Below are positions 34,229 to 42,536 of a stretch of 42,536 bases of DNA, piece by piece. This DNA is from Paramacrobiotus richtersi (lineage: Eukaryota > Tardigrada > Eutardigrada > Parachela > Macrobiotidae): positions 1-42,536 of the forward strand of contig JAQGAU010000089.1 in the NCBI GenBank assembly GCA_034698045.1, read 5' to 3'. The notes beneath the pieces are model-generated. The model was not told the DNA's origin, made no database searches, and saw only the letters and a program-made list of their open reading frames with translations. Position 1 is the stretch's first letter. Each line of letters starts with the position of its first letter. A program made the translations under genes and the position numbers.

Positions 34229-37200
34229 TTACATCCTCGAGCCTTTCTGCTGAAGGTACTGCAAGAAGAAAAACCAAAATACAGACATGAATAAATCTGG
34301 ATTACTTGCAAGTTTCGCTTGTACGTTTAATGGGAAACGAAATCAAATTATTCGAGATCACGGATTCCGACTTAAAAATCCTGTTTAACATTATTCCTCA
34401 GTAATCGTACCTATATGGGCCGCTACAAATAACTAGCGTTATAAATTACCACCGCTATGACGTGGTAAATTACTCCAGTTATATAAATACTGTATGTTGT
34501 TTCTGAATTTAAAAAAAATTATAATCATATATACAGATCTTATTATTCAGTTTCATCTAATTTAATCTTACTATTATTTAATTGATCGTATTCTTATTCT
34601 TTAATTATTCTTATTTTTTAATTCTTATTTTTATTTAATTTAATCTTCTGTAAAACAAATCATATATAATAACCGCGAGCAAAACCTGCAAAGAAAAAAA
34701 TTAATTTTCGTTTGAAAAAACATAAAAGACTAAAAGAAAGTGAAATACATAATTTTAGAATGCTTAAAAATAACGTAAACATCGACACACTATTACAAAC
34801 ATTCACACCAAGCATTTCAAACACCGACTCATACAAATCCCAGAAAAAAATATTTTATTTGAAAAAAATATATTGTTTGTAAAAATATTTCCGGTGTAAT
34901 AGGTATTGTTCTAAAAAACATAAGCAAACTTTTCAACAGTATCAGCTGTTTTACCTTGCCCCGGTCGGTGGGTTCAGCCTGCTTCTCCCCCGACTCCACC
35001 CGTATCGGAGTCGAACGGGACACCACACAGAGGAACTCGGCATGATCATCATTCCCGTACGTGTAGGAGGAGCCCACGTTGATCAGCTGCTCAAACTTCC
35101 ATCCATCCGACAAGGTGCTCACCATCTGCGTCAGCTCATCCTCATGACACTGCAGCACCCGGTACACGCGCTTCATCGAGGCCTACAACACGAATCAATC
35201 GATAAACAGTGTTGTATTCAATTATACCCATTCCCATCCACCAATGTCACCTTTTTGCCTCCCTAAATCTTTTGACTGGCAACGCACAGCCAATTACAAC
35301 TAACAAAGGGGCGTAATTGGCAGAAAATTGATCAAATGTTCTCGGAGCGGCAGGGACAGGGAAAGAATGCTTTTTTTCTTGTATAGCTTACCTTGTCGCG
35401 TTCCCGGTCCCGCTCGACGATCCGCTCTTTCACCAGGTAAATGAGCTCTTTTATATTGTAGAATTCCGCTTCTTCAAGGAGACCTGTAGCAACATAACAA
35501 ATGTGTAACCCATTCTGCAGTCTCCAGACTTTTTCTGTTTTATCTAGAAGCAATTACAGCATTTCTTGGCAGAATTTTATTTATTATGTAAAAGAGCGTT
35601 GCTCTTTTCCCCCGGTAATCAAAGTAAAAAATATATTAATTTAATTCTGAACATTATTTATTATTTCCTTCAAAAGAGCGCTGTTCTTTTCCCCCGGTAA
35701 TCAAAGTAAAAAATATAATAATTTAATTCTGAGTATTATTTATTATTTCCTTCAAAAGAGCGTTGTTCTTTCTCCACGGTAATCAAAGCAAAAAATATAA
35801 TAATTTGATTCTGAATAATACCTCCACATGTCTATACCATATTTCGTTTGGTATCTGTCGTTAGTATAATTTTTTTCTTGTATTAGGACACTGCACCAAT
35901 CAAGCAATTACCGATTTCGTTTTAAATCCGGCTTAACCGTAAATTTAATCATTTAATTTCCCATCTATTTACAGATCTTTCAATTGTTGCATTCTCCTAA
36001 ACCCCTCACTTAAATCTATAAATACTTGTGGAAATCCTCCGATTCTGGGTTCGATTGTATCTTTTGCACCCAAATGCCAGTGCAACAACAGTATGGAATT
36101 TCGATAATCAAACGGGGCTTTCCATACGGCAATTCGATATACACAGTTTGCTTGTGGAAAATGATTGCAAATACCGGGTGACATTGCCCTAGCACTTGCC
36201 GCACACTTCCGGTACGTGACGTCCGAACCCTTTCTCTGTACCGCTCCCAGCCCTCCCATTTGGGAGTTGAATCTGTCCTTTTCTACCCCTAACTGACGTT
36301 TATGACCGACAAGGGCGCCTGCTCAGAAGAAAAGCGTCGGCTTTTTTTAGCGATTGTCGAAAAGGATGCGGAACAAACTTTAATCTCCCCGAATACGCAA
36401 AAGACTTCCGATTGTTCAGGAGGTTATCGGGAAAAAATCTATATCGAGCGGGAAAAACGTACACTATGCGTATATTCTCCGGACAAATCCACATTAAAAA
36501 AAGTAAAAATACGTATTTCAACGATAAATAAATTCGAAAAATAATATTACATAAATAAATACGTATTTCCAAAAATTAAAAATGTAAAAAATGGTACTTT
36601 ATATGCTAATTTAAACATTTTAATCAGCTAGCTAAAGCCCTATCGACTCGGTTGCGAGTCACACAAAAATTAACTGCAAATCGAAGAAACCCAGCGACCA
36701 CACGCATACCCCGTCTTTAACCGAAAATTGGCCAATAAAAATGGATATTTTTAGCCGGAATCTTTACGTCGATGCCTCAAGTGGTATGTGCAAATTTCAA
36801 GAGCATTCTGCATATTTGTCAATTACGTCACGCAAACGATCCACGATTATTCCAGCTCGTAAAGAAATCTGTCGCACTTACGTGCGTGCATCGCGTGCTC
36901 TACATTTACATATTAATAATTTCTAAAAATACCGTCTCCGAGAGTTCAGTACAAAATGATTCTCGAAAAACCAGTTTCAACGTCTAAGCTGGTGTTGACA
37001 GAAAACTGCCATCCCAACACTAATCGCCAAGGTTGAGAATACAACATCCCTAATTGCCATTCCGTCAGTGGCCGGTTAGTTTTTAAAAATAAACAATTGT
37101 TAGCAAAAATGGGGCAATCTAATTAAAATTCGTTGTCCTAAAAATTACATATCAAAACATTTTTTGAAAAAATAACCGATGTAAAAATATCTTAGAAACA

Positions 37201-40063
37201 TCATCGTACAAAAGGAAACTTCAAAAACGATCTAAAATAATCTGGGAAAAAATAAAACATATTCCACATACATATTTGAATACCGAAAATAAGTTGACAT
37301 TTCTTAACATTTAAAAAAATAAAAAATGTAAAAACAACTTTCATTCTAATTAAACAATTTTAAAAAAAATTTTTTTGATAAAGATTTTATCACATTTTTA
37401 TACAAATTCAAATTAGTGCTTTTCATAATTACCTTCTTCCGCGAGATTCTTATCGAGCACTAGTTTTCCATGGCGGAGGAAATTGAGAACAGGTCCAAAA
37501 TACGTTGCATCACGATCAATCAAATACGCTCCGGTTTCATCCTGCAGGAGAAAAAAGCGCGACAATTCATAAACATTCATTTCTTCCCGGTTTTCCATTA
37601 CACCCTAAAACGGGCCATTTTTCCCAGTTAAATCAATGTTTAACAGTGGCATTTTACTCCCTAAAGACCCCACCAAACTGTTGTGCTCGCCCCGAAAAAC
37701 GACAATTAATCTCCCTGATGTTCAACACAAAATTCCATCAGCGAGAAAGGAGTGTGCACGCGGCATCCCATTGGAAATGTATATTCTGCTGTTTTTTCCC
37801 TCTTTGCAGTGCAAATGCAACCTGAGCAGACGAGCAAACACATTCTTCACCGGACATCTAATCTTTAGTGCCCATCTCAAGAGTACGGGATTGCTTTACC
37901 ATGGACCACTTTAGCTCCGCTGCAAAACAATTCTCAACTTCCCGAAAGAGCCCTTGCAGCATAATTCTCCCGATAAATCAATAAGTTGCGTAGCAAAAAA
38001 ACGCCGAACGATATATAATAAAATGGCGCAATAAAACTACACGGCATACTTTCGCACCACTCGACATTAAAATAATAAAATTATAAAAACCTTACTGAAC
38101 AATAAGATGCTAAATATAATTTGAAAATTATCGAAAAAGTCATTATTTCTAATTTTTAAATAATATTTGGTATTTCGACTGGTGTTATAATAATATTCAA
38201 TGTCCCTGGTAAAAATCAAGTGAAAATTACCTAAATGTCAGCACTGATAATAGCTCCCTAATTAAGTCAGTAAACCATGTCCAACATTGTTATTTCGGAT
38301 TTAATTGCAACAACCACTCAAATTTTGACCGCATGGTGCGAATTACGCGATCCAGATCCAACATCACAGGTGATTAAAATGACAGTACCAAGCTGAGCTA
38401 ATTTAATTATGCCATTGATCGATCGGTTCACAACTGCTACATGCACTAGAGAAGAAGAAAAAAACGGAATTTTTTGTCGACACTTTCAAGAGGTTACCAA
38501 CCGTCGTGCCGGACGTAACCGTGCTCAACTTGCACAGCAAAATTACATGCCAACTGCATGCGGTAGCGGTTAGAAAAAACGTCCAAAGAATGCACGAAAG
38601 AATTTCATAATGCCAGAAGATGATTCAAAAATACCAATGTCACCGAAATCTCACGGAAAGACTCAGCAATAAAACTTCATATGTCAGATAAATATGTTTT
38701 AATGGAATTAACCCTCCATACTTTGAGCGTCTTAAATTATTAAAAATTTTTAAATAAAAATTTCAAAAAAAAAATTAAACACAGAATCCCGCGAAAAACG
38801 CATAAGCGCGAAATCTCACACGGCAATTATAATATTCATATATAAATGCAAGTTCAACGCGGGTCGGGAAACAATTTTACTCAATTTCTCAATATAAAAT
38901 TTAAGACTTGGGGAAAAAATAATGTCATGGTCACTGATGGAAAAAACCCTTAAACGCTTTTTTCCAACATAAAAAAAACTTCACTCGTTCGATGAGAACG
39001 ATAAGACACTGATTAAGGACAAACAAACAAAAATCCAATCTCCTAATCGAACAATTGTGCATCCCCCATTTGGCAAATGATCGGGATTTTGGAACATTCC
39101 CATGACGCAGAGGAAGAAAAAACCCTTGTGCACGGAAATGACATTCCTCAAATCACTCTCACTTTGATTAATTTGCATGCAGCATAATTCGCTACCAATA
39201 TTTTCCCCACTGACACTGCACGGCAAGAGCGTTGTAACGACCACGGGTAAAAACTCAAACAAATAAAATAAGCTGAAATTTAAATATGGAAATAAAACAG
39301 TTTCGTAGATTTTGCTGCAGGCAATTATTAAAACATTTTATCTACTATAATCAAAAATTTATTTTGCATACTATTAAGTATTAATATACTATCAACGTAA
39401 TTTGCTGATCGAGTCGGAAAATTTTTGTTTGTTTACTCAATAAATGTTTAGGATTTGTAATTCAAAACGAAAGAAGCAGTACTCGCGGTTACAATCGAAA
39501 ATTACGGCACCTCGAGCGTTTTCGTTCCCAATGCGTAGCAGTGCTCTTTCTGTTATTCGAAATGCCAAAACTGAAACTAATGCCAATGGTGATATGAGAA
39601 CTCCGAACGCACCAAGACTTTAACGGAAAAAGCAAACAAAACCACATTTCTCTGGCAAACCACACATACTGGCATCTCAAGAGTGAAATCCCTGTTCTTA
39701 ATTATTGATTTAATCTCACGCTGTACAGGTAAATCAGTCAAGGGCCCAGTTTTATAAGTGAAGATTCTGGAAAAACTGCTTCGATCTCGTTGGATTACTC
39801 ATTCATTGACGGGAAACCTTATAAATTCACAACCGCAACCGAAAGCATAACATTTCGCCAATCTTGTTTACCTTATCCGAGCTGAGCTCATTCTTGGGGT
39901 CGTCATGGCACAGTCTGTAGAGGAAACTCTGAGGATCACGGGCAAGCGTGACTTTGGTCGTGCAAAAGTGTGTTCCACCGACATTTAAACGGATCCATTT
40001 CAGCGATGATTTACGAGCATCCGTCCCGTTCTCCATCCCGCCAGTGTGATTGACGCTGGCCAT
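34229..40063 (-). CDS. KCTD5: KCTD2/5/17-type BTB protein, cullin-3 adaptor family
   Basis: Five exons give 216 aa: 40063-39872, 37541-37433, 35483-35392, 35182-34955, 34258-34229. All phases match. The BTB/T1 domain starts in exon 1 ([26 protein letters not shown]), continues in exon 2 ([36 protein letters not shown]) and exon 3 ([20 protein letters not shown]). Exon 4 carries the conserved C-terminal core ([41 protein letters not shown]). The last exon is only 30 nt (YLQQKGSRM and stop) but matches the family's ending. This family assembles pentamers that recruit substrates to cullin-3 ubiquitin ligases; KCTD5 acts on G-protein beta-gamma subunits in mammals. The symbol denotes the KCTD2/5/17 group, not a strict orthologue. 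Introns 2 and 3 and the promoter region are AT-rich. The start is the only ATG ahead of the BTB domain. Confidence 0.92.
35590..35822. repeat. 82-bp tandem repeat, about 2.8 copies, in a KCTD intron
   Basis: Copies begin at 35590, 35672 and 35754, an exact 82-bp period. Each starts AAAAGAGCGNTGNTCTTT, a short imperfect palindrome, followed by a CGGTAATCAAAGNAAAAAAT block and AT-rich sequence. It lies in the 1.9-kb intron between exons 2 and 3. No coding content. Confidence 0.85.
35823..37432. other. KCTD intron remainder (between exons 3 and 2)
   Basis: AT-rich intronic sequence. Several short frames exist (for example 35969-36259 minus) but show no domain or codon pattern of a real gene. 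No repeat other than the adjacent 82-bp array stands out. Confidence 0.5.
37542..39871. other. KCTD intron (between exons 2 and 1)
   Basis: A 2.3-kb AT-rich intron. The open frames here are short and lack motifs. I see no nested gene or transposon ends. Confidence 0.5.
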
Positions 40064-41254
40064 GCACGCGCGCAATCCACAACGGTCGCACAAATGGGAA
40101 AGTTCCTGGCAGGACGAAAAAAACGCAAAATTCCCGAAATAATCCTCAGAACATGACAAATTGCAAAGGAACTGCTTGTTCAGGGATTCCAGCCCATACA
40201 AACGCAGGTTTAAATGAAGAAAAGATGAGGGATAAGGTTTTCTTTGGGGGGTATAGGGACGGAGGAAAAGAAAAGATTTGATCGATTCAATGAGACGTGG
40301 AGACGGTGCTCTCGTTTCCCTTGGCTCTGCCCCAAGCTTACAAAATAGACTACCAGGCAGGGGTTGAGCTTGATTTGCTTACCAGCGCCCTTGTCACCGA
40401 TATTCCGTACAACCACAGACACACACACAGGCTCGACACGAGCAAAACGGGAAGAACCCGATAATCATATGGTTGCGACGAGTGAGTGCGCTCCTTTGAC
40501 TCACGTACAGAATATATGCCTGTTGTATGTGCCAGACAGAAAATTGATTATTGTGAGGAAAATGCGGAAAAGACGCCAGATCTTTGCCATATTAGCCAAT
40601 ACCAGCGTTGTGTAGTCCATTAGCGGAAGAATTCCAGTTTTATTGGAATCTCAGCAGCCATCTTTTTAAAGTTCCGTTTATATACCATATCTTATAATTT
40701 TTTTGATTTTCGATTTTAAGAATTAATAATTGATTTTAATAAATCTTTTCACTGCGATTTAAACGTGCACATTCTCAAGACGAAAGATACTGACCAAAAT
40801 ATCTGAAAGACTTGAATCCAATTCCACTAAATGCGGAAATGGTATCGCACCTGGTCAAGTGGGCAGAACTGTCCATGACTGACCAATGGCAAATAAAGGT
40901 ATGCCATTCTGTTATCAGCCAAGCCTGGGATGACGTGATCGACGAAAGGTATGCGATCAGTGATGAATCTGATGATCGATCTTTGTGACGGTGCAGTGGA
41001 ACATACGAAAAATTTTAAAACATCCGTTCACCGTGAATGTGTCTTTTTTCCATAACAATAATTCATTGTCCGTTTCTAAACTGTACCGTCACGTTATTTC
41101 CCGAAACCCCGTTCTTGCCGTTCCAGTTACTCGCGTGGCAAAATATATGACCTGACAAAGGAATATCACTGGATTTATAATTTGGATTTTTCTCACGTTA
41201 TCTTGCCATTTTCTTCATATGCCTACCAATCCCAATGCGTCCCATCGGTAGACC
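40064..41254. other. Divergent intergenic region between KCTD and EGF genes
   Basis: Should contain both promoters, since the genes point away from each other. No clear TATA box is seen. A plus frame at about 40797-40985 (see findings) looks coding over roughly 60 codons but has no start or splice support. Confidence 0.5.
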
Positions 41255-42536
41255 ATGTACGAGATCACACGGCTGCAGCCACTTGTTGCTGCTGCACTCC
41301 TTCTCCTCCTCCTCGCCCCCCTCGGTGCCCCCCAGCGGCCGCGGATGACCGGGCCCGAGCCCGTCCGCAACATCACCTTCTTCACACCCAATGATAATAG
41401 TTTCCTTCGCTCGGTGGCCGTCGAGTCGCCGATGCTGACGGGGAACCGTCTGCAAGCTGCCCCTGATCTCTGTACGGCCAGTCCCCCCTGCCACCACAAC
41501 GCCACTTGCCAGACGGTTATCGGGAAGACCGGGGAGGTGTCGTTTGTGTGTTTGTGTGCGGTGGGCTGGACGGGACGGCTGTGTGATGTGGATGTGGATG
41601 AGTGTGCGGATTCGCAGTTGAAGTGTCTCAATGGGGCCATGTGCAGGAATTACCCCGGGGGCTACCAGGTGATAGTCATAGCGTATGATTGTGAACGATA
41701 AATTAATTTTAAAATTGGGAAAAAAATTGAGATGTACGCGAGACACCTTTTACAAGTGTTTATTTAAGATAATGTAATATTACGATTATTCTCCGCTTCT
41801 GTAATTCATATTTATCATACATTCGAGTCTGGGTAAAATATACATATTTTGTTTATGCAGAGTGAAATTTATGAGCAGTTTATGAACAGTTTAAATTATA
41901 CAGAAAAAGAGAAATCGTGCCTATGAAAAGTGTTGTTTTTTGTCTGTATTGCAGTATTTGCACAGTTTTGTTGAACATAGACACCGTCCACAGCAGCCAC
42001 TGCACTACAAAGCTTCTCTGTGTACAGCTGGGCGCATTTAACCAAGTCAAAACCAAGTCAAAAATCACTAAATGTTAAAATGTTTTCCTCCATTTTCGCA
42101 GCACCAGAAAAACGAATTTGCCCGAGTTTCGTAAATGTGACTGATCGGTTTTTTTGGTTTCCTTTTAATAAACTAAACCTTGAATAAGCATGATATCCGA
42201 ATCGTTGACAGGTTAATTAAAAATATCCTTAAAAACGGTGGTATGAACTGTTATTGATTGGCTTGTAATTGCAGAAAATCCTATCCGAATTTTTTCATGA
42301 ATTATGAATCTCATGCTGAACCGTAAATTTTTTCACTGCGCGATGCGATCGGGGTAGTTTTGCGCACTTTTTTGTTACGGTACCACTTTCGGCCGGTGCT
42401 TGAATTTCTTCGGTTGAAGTAAAAAGCGAGCTTTGGACGGTGCCTGAAATAAACAGTTGACTCTTGTCTGGTTTGCAGTGCTATTGTGTGCCAGGATATT
42501 TAGGAGTTCACTGCGAAACCGAAGCGAACGAATGTT
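41255..42536 (+). CDS. Secreted EGF-repeat protein, 5' part only
   Basis: Exon 1 is 41255-41668 (138 codons, CAG|GTGATA donor). Exon 2 begins at 42479 after GTTTGCAG in the same phase and runs off the window. The signal peptide contains a poly-Leu core (about residues 10-25). A first EGF-like domain has CTASPPCHHNATC, then CLCAVGWTGRLC. A second, calcium-binding type, begins DVDECADSQLKCLNGAMC and is completed across the intron by CYCVPGYLGVHC. A third starts EANEC. The interrupted EGF2 and the cbEGF consensus indicate a Notch-, Crumbs- or fibrillin-like extracellular protein, which I cannot narrow further from the N-terminus. EGF1 has a long loop between its third and fourth cysteines. No obvious promoter motif. 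Confidence 0.88.
41669..42478. other. First intron of the EGF-repeat gene
   Basis: 810 bp of AT-rich sequence with no supported gene. The minus frame at 41880-42068 has no motif. Donor GTGATA and acceptor TTTGCAG border it. Confidence 0.6.

Noticed and set aside
36048..36064. GGGTTCGATT resembling a tRNA T-loop
   Set aside because: No acceptor stem, D-arm or anticodon arm can be drawn around it.
35969..36259. 96-codon minus frame in the KCTD intron
   Set aside because: Two minus frames and part of a plus frame are open over the same stretch, without any motif.

Overview
The window is nuclear DNA of a small-genome invertebrate animal. The genes are split by short introns (about 40-200 bp is common), carry metazoan domains (SMYD, KCTD5-type BTB, FMR1-type Tudor/KH0, calcium-binding EGF, secreted leucine-rich repeats) and are interspersed with non-autonomous transposons. 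I suspect a tardigrade or a similar ecdysozoan from the mix of F-box/FMR1-like genes and unfamiliar secreted families, but that is inference. All gene models below were assembled by hand from open frames, GT/AG (once GC/AG) borders and matching intron phases; none has transcript support.

Layout. 1-683 (-): 5'-truncated reverse transcriptase running off the window. 754-2832 (+): SMYD-type MYND/SET gene with a degenerate catalytic motif. 3161-4863 (-): ten-exon secreted Cys-rich protein with two 22-nt micro-exons and a GC-AG intron. 4864-6297: no gene. 6298-12886 and 14839-18473 (both -): tandem paralogues for large secreted LRR proteins with the same N-terminal exon length and intron phases; the first has been inflated by two palindromic TTAA-flanked MITEs and a TA-flanked transposon with a nested foldback element. 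18474-23393: gene-poor, with relics. 23394-27172 and 28166-29451 (both +): two secreted proteins built from the same unrecognised two-exon module, every intron in phase 1. 30434-33138 (-): a gene that appears to join an FMR1-type N-terminus (two Tudor-like units plus KH0-like region) to a C-terminal F-box; a small gene (31498-32087, +) lies inside its second intron on the opposite strand, and its ATG is itself split by an intron. 34229-40063 (-): KCTD2/5/17 orthologue with a 10-codon last exon. 41255-end (+): start of a secreted EGF-repeat protein.

The genes do not form a pathway. The recurring theme is extracellular proteins (the Cys-rich protein, two LRR paralogues, two module proteins, the EGF protein) beside two likely ubiquitin-ligase adaptors (F-box and KCTD). 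The two most promising unusual items are the FMR1-like/F-box fusion with its nested antisense gene, and the phase-1 modular secreted family.
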